The position numbers and the translations under genes were made by a program. From Bryobacterales bacterium (lineage in GTDB: Bacteria > Acidobacteriota > Terriglobia > Bryobacterales > Bryobacteraceae), in the NCBI GenBank assembly GCA_003135055.1, contig PLDF01000158.1, positions 17,878-53,585 on the forward strand: 35,708 nt of DNA. Reading direction: 5' to 3'. Positions 15,488 through 21,784 of this stretch are shown in pieces. The stretch's first letter is position 1; every line of letters begins with the position of its first letter. A model generated the notes under the pieces. That model searched no databases and was not told the DNA's origin. It saw only the letters and a list, made by a program, of their open reading frames with translations.

Positions 15488-16223
15488 GGCCGTGGCGACG
15501 TTTCGCATCTGGCGCGGGGAGCAAGGCCAGGGGGAGTTCCGCGACTACTCCACCGAGGCCGATACCGGCATGGTGGTGCTCGACGCCGTGCACCGCATTC
15601 AGGCCGAGCAAGCCGGCGACATGGCGGTCCGCTGGAACTGCAAAGCGGGCAAGTGCGGTTCGTGCTCCGCCGAGATCAACGGCATGCCCAAACTGATGTG
15701 CATGACGCGGTTGAACACCCTGCCGCTCGATAAGCCCGTGACCATCGAGCCGATGAAAGCCTTTCCGCACATTCGCGACCTGGTGACGGATGTGAGCTGG
15801 AACTTCCGCGTCAAAAAGGGCATCGCGAAATTCCAGCCGCGGAAGCCCGACGCCGCCGATGGCACCTGGCGCATGGCGCAGGAGGATTCCGACCGCGTCC
15901 AGGAGTTCCGCAAATGCATCGAATGCTTTCTCTGCCAGGACGTTTGCCACGTACTGCGCGACCACCACATGCACGAGGAGTTCATCGGCCCGCGCTATCT
16001 GGTCTACACGGCGGCGCTCGAAATGCACCCGCTCGATATCGCCGACCGCGTCCCGGCATTGCGCCAGCAGCACGGCATTGGCCTGTGCAACATCACCAAG
16101 TGCTGCACCAAGGTTTGCCCCGAGAGCATCACCATCACCGACAACGCGATTATTCCTCTCAAGGAGCGCGTGGTGGACCGGTTCTTCGACCCGTTATCGA
16201 AACTCTTCCGCATGTTCGGATGA
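15486..16223 (+). CDS. sdhB: Succinate dehydrogenase iron-sulfur subunit
   Basis: A 245-residue electron-transfer subunit linking the flavin to the membrane quinone site. The 2Fe-2S ligands are Cys52, Cys57, Cys60 and Cys72 (NCKAGKCGSC...C). The C-terminal dicluster domain has Cys144, Cys147, Cys150 and Cys154 (CIECFLCQDVC) and Cys201, Cys206/207 and Cys211 (CNITKCCTKVCP), giving the usual 4Fe-4S and 3Fe-4S sites. Length is normal for the family. The ATG overlaps the stop of the five-codon mini-ORF made by the junction duplication (TAATG), and GGAG lies 8 bases before it. It is the last gene of the sdh operon; a hairpin with a T-run follows at 16269-16298. Confidence 0.95.
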   Translation: MAVATFRIWRGEQGQGEFRDYSTEADTGMVVLDAVHRIQAEQAGDMAVRWNCKAGKCGSCSAEINGMPKLMCMTRLNTLPLDKPVTIEPMKAFPHIRDLVTDVSWNFRVKKGIAKFQPRKPDAADGTWRMAQEDSDRVQEFRKCIECFLCQDVCHVLRDHHMHEEFIGPRYLVYTAALEMHPLDIADRVPALRQQHGIGLCNITKCCTKVCPESITITDNAIIPLKERVVDRFFDPLSKLFRMFG

Positions 16224-16242
16224 AACTCAGACAAGGACCAGG

Positions 16243-16298
16243 TCGTGGCGCACGCACTCATGCGTGCAGCGTTCACACTCGTGTGAACGCGCTTTTTT
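16243..16298 (+). repeat. Two-hairpin intergenic repeat, copy B
   Basis: This is the best-preserved copy. Hairpin 1 is GCACGCA (16250-16256), CTCA loop, TGCGTGC (16261-16267). Hairpin 2 has perfect 10-bp arms GCGTTCACAC (16269-16278) and GTGTGAACGC (16281-16290). The left edge is TCGTGGC. Related copies are at 9221, 17859 and 35674. Confidence 0.85.
16269..16298 (+). terminator. Rho-independent terminator of the sdh operon
   Basis: A 10-bp perfect stem with a 2-base centre, followed by GC and TTTTTT (16293-16298), 45 bases after the sdhB stop. It is the second hairpin of the dispersed repeat, so the repeat appears to have been recruited as a terminator here. Confidence 0.8.
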
Positions 16299-16318
16299 GC
16301 CGTTAGAATAGGTAACGC

Positions 16319-16603
16319 ATGAAGCAATTTGGCCGATTCTTGCTCGGGTCATTGATACTGGCCGTGCTGGCAGTTTCTACGCGGTGGACTATACTGCCTT
16401 TGACGCCGGGCACGTCGGATTTTTTGGTTGTGAGCTTGGCGCTCGGCGCACTCTGGACCTTGCTCGCGATCATCGCGTTGCTGAGGCTTGGGAAGCGCGG
16501 CCTTTGGATGTTGGCCGGAGCGCCACTGGTGTTTTGGTGGCCGATGGCATTGATCTTGTTCATCTTGGGTGGGGCATGTCAGACCGGCTCCGACTGCACA
16601 TAG
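16319..16603 (+). CDS. Small membrane protein of unknown function
   Basis: A 94-residue protein that is almost entirely hydrophobic, with three predicted membrane helices: about residues 8-24 (LLGSLILAVLAVSTRW), 37-57 (LVVSLALGALWTLLAIIALLRL) and 63-85 (LWMLAGAPLVFWWPMALILFIL). It ends with two Cys (ACQTGSDCT). The ATG at 16319 has only a weak upstream AGGTAA. It stands alone between the sdh terminator and the next gene. No family is recognised. The composition is far from random for GC-rich DNA, which supports it as a real gene. Confidence 0.6.
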   Translation: MKQFGRFLLGSLILAVLAVSTRWTILPLTPGTSDFLVVSLALGALWTLLAIIALLRLGKRGLWMLAGAPLVFWWPMALILFILGGACQTGSDCT

Positions 16604-16654
16604 AGGCGAAGCTTAATTCCGGTAAGATCGAATCTGTAGACTGAGGTCGTTCCC

Positions 16655-17155
16655 ATGCAGTTCGAATTGAAGCGCATCTCGCCGGAAAGCATCGCCGAGG
16701 CGCTCTTAAAAGTGGAGCGTTACCGGCTGTTGAATGAGCCCAATCTGGCCGAGAGCATCTGCCTGGATATTCTGTCGATAGCGCCGGACAACGAGCAGGC
16801 CCTGATTGCGCTGCTGCTGGCCCGCACCGACCAGTTCGGCGCGGGCTCAACTCCGGCCAACGCGCGGGAGCTGCTGGGACGCATGGCGAGCCATTACGAC
16901 CGCGCCTACTACGGCGGCATCGTGTGGGAACGCGAGGCCCACGCGCACCTGCGGCAGGGCCGTCCGAGCAGCGCATCGGCGGCGTATCACGCGTTGCGCA
17001 AGGCGATGGGGCTATACGAAGAGGCGGAGGCCATCCGGCCATCCGGCAACGACGATGCCATTCTGCGGTGGAACACCTGCGCGCGCATCATTATGAAGAA
17101 CTCCGCCGTCCGTCCGCTGCCGTTCGAAGAAATGGCGCCGATCATGAACGAGTAA
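16655..17155 (+). CDS. TPR-like helical protein of unknown function
   Basis: A 166-residue soluble protein with no signal peptide. It is built of helix pairs with tetratricopeptide-like spacing: 'ESIAEALLKVERYRLLNEPNLAESICLDILSIAPDNEQALIALLLAR' is a clear repeat (Ala/Leu/Pro pattern, 'APDNEQAL'), and 'AYYGGIVWEREAHAHLRQGRPSSASAAYHALRKAMGLYEEAEAI' is a second pair. Such folds usually hold protein partners; no enzyme motif is present. The gene is followed by a long palindrome. It may share a transcript with the small gene at 16319, but the 51-base gap leaves this open. Confidence 0.72.
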   Translation: MQFELKRISPESIAEALLKVERYRLLNEPNLAESICLDILSIAPDNEQALIALLLARTDQFGAGSTPANARELLGRMASHYDRAYYGGIVWEREAHAHLRQGRPSSASAAYHALRKAMGLYEEAEAIRPSGNDDAILRWNTCARIIMKNSAVRPLPFEEMAPIMNE

Positions 17156-17181
17156 AGTCCGCCGCGCGCCTCACCATAAAA

Positions 17182-17278
17182 GGGTGGGGCATGCTTTAGC
17201 TTGCCGGCGCCGTCGAGCCGCGAAGCGGCACGGGTGAGCTTCGCTCGACCCGTCGGCAAGCTAAAGCATACCCCACCC
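17182..17278. repeat. 97-bp palindrome able to form a branched cruciform
   Basis: Outer arms 17182-17209 and 17251-17278 are complementary over 28 positions with one mismatch (17190/17270) and one G-T pair (17207/17253). The 41-base centre can fold again: GTCGAG (17212-17217) with CTCGAC (17244-17249), enclosing CCGC-GAA-GCGG (17218-17228), or alternatively GAGC-TTC-GCTC. The shape resembles MITE or REP-pair elements. It lies between two plus-strand genes. Confidence 0.85.
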
Positions 17279-17318
17279 CTGAGTACGCTACGATACGCAG
17301 TATGGCGGAGCGATTCCG

Positions 17319-17810
17319 ATGAGCAAAGGGCGTGAGATTTCGTGCTATGACTACGTCAATCATCCCTATGAGCAAGTCCGCGATGCGCTGAGCAAAGATG
17401 CGCTTGCGGTGTTCCAGTCGGCCACCAAGGCCGCTGCTTCCCGGGCGCGGTCAATCGCGTCCGAGTTGCGCGTCGACATAGGCGGAATAGGCGTCGAAGC
17501 CGACATCGTCATCTCCATCAAGAAGATCGAGGAGCAGGCATCGGAAGCCATGGCGGGACCGGTAACCCGGCTGCAGCTCGAATGGCAGGCGGCGAAAATG
17601 CCGGGCTTGTTCCCCCTTATGAAGGCGGAACTCTCGGTTTATCCATTGACTCGCACCGAAACGCAGTTGGATTTCTCGGGCATCTACGAGCCGCCGCTGG
17701 GCACAGTGGGAAAAGCCGTGAACGCGATCGTCGGCCACCGCATCGCCGAGGTCTCGGTTCACCGCTTCGTCAGCGATGTAGCCGGATACTTGCGCCAAAC
17801 CCTTGCGTAG
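17319..17810 (+). CDS. Conserved-type protein, possibly SRPBCC/START-like fold
   Basis: A 163-residue cytoplasmic protein. It opens with 'CYDYVNHPYEQVRDALSKDALAVFQSATKAAASRA', a strand followed by a long helix as in SRPBCC domains, and ends with a helix 'RFVSDVAGYLRQTLA'. Between them are beta-type stretches: 'VDIGGIGVEADIVISIKKIEEQ', 'VTRLQLEWQAAKMPGLFPLMKAELSVYPLTRTETQLDFSGIYEPPLG'. This helix-grip layout suggests a small-molecule-binding fold, but the assignment is weak. The ATG at 17319 has GGAG 10 bases upstream. It is separated from the upstream gene by the 97-bp palindrome. No catalytic residues are recognised. Confidence 0.68.
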   Translation: MSKGREISCYDYVNHPYEQVRDALSKDALAVFQSATKAAASRARSIASELRVDIGGIGVEADIVISIKKIEEQASEAMAGPVTRLQLEWQAAKMPGLFPLMKAELSVYPLTRTETQLDFSGIYEPPLGTVGKAVNAIVGHRIAEVSVHRFVSDVAGYLRQTLA

Positions 17811-18429
17811 ACCGGAACCAACCGTAGTTCACGCACTGATCCTGTTTCACACGCCGATTCGTGGCGCACGCACTCCTGCGGCGCACTCCTGCGTGCCGCG
17901 TTCACGCTCCTGTGAACGCGCTTCGACTCGAGCCAAGACCGTCTTTTCCCGGCCCCTCTAAAGCTATCCCCCCAGAATCGGAGGCGTTAAGTGAACGGTA
18001 TTGCAATTAGGCCGCATATCTCACAACCTCCGAAGCGAACGTGTCCGCGGGGATGCGGACACGGCGCGCAAGAGTACGCTCGCCACAATTGCGCCGGGGA
18101 TGAGACATGCGGGCTGGTTATCGAGTCTCGCCGATAAGATCCATCGCCGTTAGAAGACGTCGGGTTCGACAGCCGGTGTACGGCCCGTTTTGATCTTGCG
18201 CGTGGGCGGTTGGCGCCGCAGTCCCACGGTAGACGCGCTGCGAGAGTCGAACCAAATGGGCCTCACGCGACCCGGCCGGCGTCAAGCCGATCCTCTTGTC
18301 GAGCACATCCCTGCTCGCCAACGGACGCGGAGGATAACACGGAAAGGGGCGCAGGCTGCGGGCAACCTTGCCTGCAAGCCGGCGCGCCAGGATTGGCGCC
18401 AGGATTGGCCGCCCCCCAAAAGATCCGAC
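17811..18429. other. Gene-free region with repeats
   Basis: About 620 bases without a supportable gene; the long plus-strand frame from 18190 is the shadow of the ABC gene. It contains copy C of the two-hairpin repeat and a perfect 12-bp tandem GCGCCAGGATTG (18384-18395 and 18396-18407). A short degenerate stretch just before copy C (17827-17852) also resembles the repeat. No ABC permease gene is found here. Confidence 0.65.
17859..17921 (+). repeat. Two-hairpin intergenic repeat, copy C (expanded)
   Basis: Starts TCGTGGCGCACGCACTC like the other copies, then has an internal duplication of GCGCACTCCTGCG. It ends with the second hairpin GCGTTCAC (17898-17905) / GTGAACGC (17912-17919). Compared with copy B the hairpin loop is longer, and no T-run follows. 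Confidence 0.75.
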
Positions 18430-19194
18430 TTACGCTTCCATCAGCTCTACAATCTGCCGTGTGACGGCTTCCGTATTCTGCTCGATGGCGAGCTGCGAAA
18501 AAATTTCTTCCAGCGTCGGCAGCGACATCATGGCGCGAAGCTGCTCAATGGAGTCGTTGGCCACCACGCGGCCCTTATGCAGAATCACGATGTGCGACGA
18601 CACTCGCTCCACCGTGTCCAATTCGTGCGAGCTGAAGAGCACCGTCTTGCCGCGCGCCGCCAGCTCCCGAATCAGGTTGCGCAGTACCAGCGCGGAATTG
18701 ACGTCGAGTCCGGAAAACGGCTCGTCGAGCAGCACCAGATCGGGATTGTGCAACAGCGCCGCCGCCAGCAGAATCTTTTGCCGCATGCCCTTCGAGTAGG
18801 ACGAGATCGGCACGTACCGGTCGGGATACAGCGAAAGCAGCCGCAGAAAGCCCTCCACCTTCTCCACAATCTGTTTACCGGGCAGCCCGCGCAGCTCGCC
18901 CACCATGACCAGGTATTCGGCGCCGGTGAGATGGGAATAAAGATGCGGCTCTTCGGGCACGTAGCCCAAGCGCTGCTTGAAGCGGATGCGGTCGCGGCCG
19001 ATGGGCTCGCCATCGAACAGAATCTGCCCCGAGCTTGGCTCGATCAACCCGGTGATCATCTTGAGCGTGGTGGATTTTCCCGACCCGTTCGGGCCCAGAT
19101 AGCCGGTGACTTCTCCCGCGCGCGCGGTGAAGGTGACGTCTCTTACCGCCGGGATGCCGGAATAGAGTTTGGTGACGTTGCGCAGCTCGAGCAT
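18430..19194 (-). CDS. ABC transporter ATP-binding subunit
   Basis: A 254-residue ATPase of the drug/lipid-exporter (CcmA/NatA-like) group. Walker A is GPNGSGKST (34-42), the signature is YSKGM (133-137, a variant of LSGGQ), Walker B is LVLLDEP (153-159), the D-loop SGLD (161-164) and the H-loop His190. All are intact. The start is ATG 19194, giving the usual 'MLELRNVTKLYSG' opening; the longer frame upstream lies over the preceding gene. It overlaps that gene by 52 bases and is the last of a three-gene minus-strand unit (PadR, small membrane protein, ATPase). No permease with the expected six helices lies in the window. Either the partner is elsewhere, or the small upstream protein is a reduced partner. 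Confidence 0.92.
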   Translation of the reverse strand: MLELRNVTKLYSGIPAVRDVTFTARAGEVTGYLGPNGSGKSTTLKMITGLIEPSSGQILFDGEPIGRDRIRFKQRLGYVPEEPHLYSHLTGAEYLVMVGELRGLPGKQIVEKVEGFLRLLSLYPDRYVPISSYSKGMRQKILLAAALLHNPDLVLLDEPFSGLDVNSALVLRNLIRELAARGKTVLFSSHELDTVERVSSHIVILHKGRVVANDSIEQLRAMMSLPTLEEIFSQLAIEQNTEAVTRQIVELMEA

Positions 19195-19544
19195 GGAATA
19201 CCGTTCTCTTGACCTAGGGCGACGCAGCCAAGCACGGCTGTGCCGCATCGCTCCTCGGCCGGCTCCAAGATCCTCGGCAGTGGAGGGCGGAGCATCAGAC
19301 AGGCGAATACCAGCCACATGTGAAGGATGGCGCCGACGAAACCCGCGGCGATCTTCCATGTGCCATAGCGGACGATCCACTGGCGCAGCAGCGATACCAC
19401 GGCATCGGCGAATAGCGCTGCAACGCCGACGGCCGAGGCATCGCGGAAAATCTGGTCGAAGATCCACTGCATCTCGCCGCCGAACTCGGCCCGGAACGCG
19501 GGCGGATGCAGCCATACCAGGCCTTGATAGAGCGAGCGCGTCAC
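19143..19544 (-). CDS. Small membrane protein between PadR and ABC ATPase
   Basis: A 133-residue protein. It starts 'MTRSLYQGLVWLHPPAFRAEFGGEMQWIFDQIFRDA', a head that recalls the N-terminal region of acidobacterial ABC permeases regulated by PadR ('LHPPAFRxxFGxEM'). One or two membrane helices follow: about 38-53 (GVAALFADAVVSLL) and 62-83 (WKIAAGFVGAILHMWLVFACLML). The C-terminal 50 residues are Cys/Pro-rich, and the last 17 overlap the ATPase gene, so they may be simple run-on. It overlaps PadR by four bases (ATGA). It could be a truncated permease head or a separate accessory protein. Confidence 0.7.
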   Translation of the reverse strand: MTRSLYQGLVWLHPPAFRAEFGGEMQWIFDQIFRDASAVGVAALFADAVVSLLRQWIVRYGTWKIAAGFVGAILHMWLVFACLMLRPPLPRILEPAEERCGTAVLGCVALGQENGIPCSSCATSPNSIPASRR

Positions 19545-19897
19545 GTGGCCCTCCGTGGATTGGGCGCGCGCAGATGGCTCTTGGCTTCTCGCACCAGATC
19601 CTCCAGACGCGCGACTTCGGCCGCCAGAATCCTGCGTCCGAACGCCGTGAGCCGGTAATAGCGGCGGCGTGGATCGTCCTCCGCCGAGCGCCGCGGGGCG
19701 TCTTCCACCATCGCCTGGTTCATCAGTTTTTGGAGGTTGTCGTAGAGCGTGCCGGGGCCTAATTTATATTGGCCGCCCGACTGCCGCGTGACTTCTTGCA
19801 TGATTCCGTATCCATGCCGGTCTTCGGCGGCCAGCGAGAAAAGGATATAGAGATTGGCCGGCGACAGCGGTAGAAAAGAACCCAGATCCTCAGGCAT
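19541..19897 (-). CDS. PadR-family transcriptional repressor
   Basis: A 118-residue winged-helix regulator. The pattern 'LSPANLYILFSLAAEDRHGYGIMQEVTRQSGGQYKLGPGTLYDNLQKLMNQAMVED' is the standard PadR DNA-binding domain (helices 1-3 and the GTLYxxLxxL recognition helix). 'RRRYYRLTAFGRRILAAEVARLEDLVREA' is the wing and the dimerisation helix. PadR proteins usually repress an adjacent transporter operon until they bind a ligand such as a drug or phenolic compound. Here it is first in a unit with a small membrane protein and an ABC ATPase, with four-base overlaps. Its promoter is covered by palindromes (19900-19938), consistent with autoregulation. The ATG at 19897 has no Shine-Dalgarno. Confidence 0.93.
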   Translation of the reverse strand: MPEDLGSFLPLSPANLYILFSLAAEDRHGYGIMQEVTRQSGGQYKLGPGTLYDNLQKLMNQAMVEDAPRRSAEDDPRRRYYRLTAFGRRILAAEVARLEDLVREAKSHLRAPNPRRAT

Positions 19898-19899
19898 GG

Positions 19900-19938
19900 C
19901 TCGGATATTGTTATATCGAAATCCGAGTGATCTGTCAA
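19900..19938 (-). promoter_or_regulatory. PadR promoter with overlapping palindromes; near-leaderless
   Basis: On the minus strand: -35 TTGACA (19938-19933), 17-base spacer, -10 TATAAC (19915-19910), both close to consensus. Transcription should start near 19903, only about six bases before the ATG at 19897. Two nested dyads overlap it: CTCGGAT (19900-19906) / ATCCGAG (19921-19927), and GATAT (19904-19908) / ATATC (19913-19917) centred on the -10. Confidence 0.7.
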
Positions 19939-19973
19939 GGCCTAAAAGACAGGCCTAAAAACAGCCCCTGGAG

Positions 19974-20291
19974 CTAGAACCAGCGGTCCCGATACTGCCG
20001 CGCCGTCCGGCGCGCTTCGGCCGCGGCCTGCCAGGTCTCGCGTGCCGCTCCAAGGCGGGCCTGCCGAATTTCGCGTGCGGCTTCAAGCCTGGCCTGAGTC
20101 GCCGCGCGCAGGGCGTCGAACCGCGCTTCCCTGATTTCCAGGCGAGCCCAGGCGGCGTCGCGGACCGCTTGCATCCGGGCTTGGCGGGCTTCGGTCCGCG
20201 CGATCCGCCGCGCCTCCGGCCAAGCCACCTCCGCAAACAGCGGTACGAATAGCATCGAGGCGAGAAGCGCCATCAATCCAATCTTGATCAT
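19974..20291 (-). CDS. Small exported Arg/Ala/Glu-rich helical protein
   Basis: A 105-residue protein with a signal peptide (MIKIGLMALLASMLFVPLFA, cleavage near residue 20). The rest is a single long amphipathic helix made of loosely repeated 'EAR-xAR' blocks (EARRIARTEARQARMQAV, EIREARFDALRAATQARLEAAREIRQARLGAARE). No Cys, Gly or Pro breaks the mature helix except near its start. It could be a periplasmic coiled-coil or a nucleic-acid/surface-binding protein; I know no family. The frame extends far upstream, but ATG 20291 is chosen because it opens directly into a signal peptide. The low complexity leaves some doubt. Confidence 0.55.
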   Translation of the reverse strand: MIKIGLMALLASMLFVPLFAEVAWPEARRIARTEARQARMQAVRDAAWARLEIREARFDALRAATQARLEAAREIRQARLGAARETWQAAAEARRTARQYRDRWF

Positions 20292-20710
20292 ACGGATGGA
20301 TACGTGGGAAAACGCGTTTGGTTTGCTATTTTTCCGCGGGGAAAACAACCGGCGTGGGGCACGGTCGAATACCCAGCCGAAGCAGCGCGGACCCCCTGGT
20401 CCGCGGCTGGCCCCCCCGGCCCGCCTTCCGAGGTGCGTCGAAATTCCGGATACACGCGGGTTGTCGTCACTTTTGGTGGCCCGCAGGGCCATGCCGACAG
20501 GTTGACAAACCTGCGGCCGATTGGCAAATCGGCCCTTCCGATGCCTGATAAATTTCCCCGCGTCCGCCTCAGCCGCGGCAGCGTCATCGTGCAGGCCGCG
20601 CACCTCCGCCCACTCCCTGTATGGACACCTTCCAGGCGGAACCGCCGCTACTGAATCGCGTGGAAACCAACCGGCGGCGAGACCGCCGGCGTTACCGGAT
20701 CGCGGGGTAA
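20292..20710. other. Gene-free region with strong hairpins
   Basis: About 420 bases without a supportable gene. Two strong hairpins stand out: CGCGGACC-CCCT-GGTCCGCG (20386-20405), and CCGGCGG-CGAGA-CCGCCGG (20671-20689), the latter 22 bases beyond the TadE-like gene's stop and related to a hairpin at 29286. Neither is followed by a T-run on the relevant strand. Confidence 0.6.
20669..20696 (-). repeat. Covarying hairpin repeat, copy 1
   Basis: On the minus strand the core reads CCGGCGG-TCTCG-CCGCCGG with flanks GGTAACG before and TT after. It matches 29278-29306 (plus strand) at 24 of about 28 positions, and a stem base pair differs as G-C here versus A-T there. Confidence 0.65.
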
Positions 20711-21256
20711 CTAGAACAACACCATCTGATGAGTATAAGCCGGCAGCAGGAATGTCCCGAACTTCACCGGGGCCGAGCCCGGAGCGTACATGCCGATGGC
20801 GGGGTTCCACTGAAACTGCGCCAGGATCTCGAACTCGCTGCCGGGGCTATTGCTGGCCGATGGAAGCCAGGTCGTGGCGTTCTGATCGCAGCCGCTGGAA
20901 GGCGTAGTGGCATTGGTTAAGAGGCATGAAACCGTGCTGGTGACCGTCTTGTGATCGGCCGCACTCACGGCATTGAAGGTCATTTGCAACGCCGTCGCGG
21001 GAATGCCGATTGAGGCGTACTTCATCACCCCAGCCAGATTCGCGATAGTGATGGCGCACGTGTTCGGGCTGGCGCAGCCGCTTCCGTGGATCGCCAGATA
21101 CGCGCCAGTGGTCTTCACGGCGTATTGCATGGTGTGATAGTGCCACATGCCCAGGGCGATTTGCACCGTGGAAAGCCAGATGAATATCAGCGGCACTCCA
21201 GTAAAGGTGAACTCCACCAGGGCGCTGCCGCGGCGTCTCTTGCGTCGGTCCATCAT
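20711..21256 (-). CDS. TadE-like pseudopilin, second of a pair
   Basis: A 181-residue protein. The N-terminus 'RRKRRRGSALVEFTFTGVPLIFIWLSTVQIALGMW' is the TadE/TadG pattern: a basic stretch, a Gly-Ser-Ala cleavage-like site, a Glu at the +5-type position, then one membrane helix (about residues 15-36). A beta-rich exported part follows with Cys60, Cys66 and two more Cys, which could form disulfides. Such minor pseudopilins take part in Flp/Tad pilus assembly after processing by a prepilin peptidase. Its ATG overlaps the upstream gene's stop (TAATG). No Tad ATPase, secretin or peptidase gene is in the window, so the role here is inferred from the family only. Confidence 0.82.
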   Translation of the reverse strand: MMDRRKRRRGSALVEFTFTGVPLIFIWLSTVQIALGMWHYHTMQYAVKTTGAYLAIHGSGCASPNTCAITIANLAGVMKYASIGIPATALQMTFNAVSAADHKTVTSTVSCLLTNATTPSSGCDQNATTWLPSASNSPGSEFEILAQFQWNPAIGMYAPGSAPVKFGTFLLPAYTHQMVLF

Positions 21257-21708
21257 TAGCTCCTCAGCCGCATCGTGACCACGCGAAGGAAGGTGGCCTT
21301 GTTGGTCAGCACGAAGGGAATGGGAATCAGCGACAGCGTGGTGTAGGTAACGCTCACCTGGCTGCCCTGACTCATGTCAAGGGTGGCGACTGTCTGGCCG
21401 GGGCCGGCCTGGAGCGCGGTGACAACGAGGGGGCTGGCGTTACACGTGGTCCCGTCCGTATTGCTGATGTTGGGGACGATGCGCATTTCCTCGTTCGCCA
21501 GAATGCAGGCATCGGCCTGGTCGGAGGCGGTCGCCGCGCTTTGCGAGGTATAGAGGACGGCCGTACGCGCGGCGGCTTCGGTGGAAATAAGCGCGTGCGC
21601 GTAAAAGCCCCAATCGAATGTGCCTACAAAGAGGAAGAAATACCACGGCAGCAGAAGCGCCATCTCCAATGCACTTCCCCCACGTTGCCTCTTGCGCCGT
21701 TTATTCAT
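21256..21708 (-). CDS. TadE-like pseudopilin, first of a pair
   Basis: A 150-residue protein. 'MNKRRKRQRGGSALEMALLLPWYFFLFVGTFDWGFYAHALISTEAAARTAVLY' has the basic head, the GGSALEMA processing-like site, one membrane helix (about residues 16-36) and the conserved 'AxxxARxAVLY' region of TadE family proteins. The remainder is a short exported beta-type domain with two Cys. GGGAG stands just before the ATG at 21708. It is translationally coupled to the second TadE-like gene. It is expected to sit in the inner membrane and be part of a Tad-type pilus or secretion machine encoded elsewhere. Confidence 0.85.
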   Translation of the reverse strand: MNKRRKRQRGGSALEMALLLPWYFFLFVGTFDWGFYAHALISTEAAARTAVLYTSQSAATASDQADACILANEEMRIVPNISNTDGTTCNASPLVVTALQAGPGQTVATLDMSQGSQVSVTYTTLSLIPIPFVLTNKATFLRVVTMRLRS

Positions 21709-21784
21709 AGAATCTCCCTACTCAAGTAATTAACAGCCGGCGCACTGGGCAATCAAGATATCGAAGGTTAGCGGAAAGGCCCTG

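Noticed and set aside
17859..17921. Possible CRISPR-like array from the repeated GCGCACTCCTGCG motif
   Set aside because: Only a single short internal duplication without spacers of regular length; it is an expansion within the dispersed hairpin repeat. No CRISPR array was found in the window.
18190..19212. 340-codon plus-strand open frame
   Set aside because: Antisense to the ABC ATPase with intact Walker motifs; no ribosome-binding site or family.
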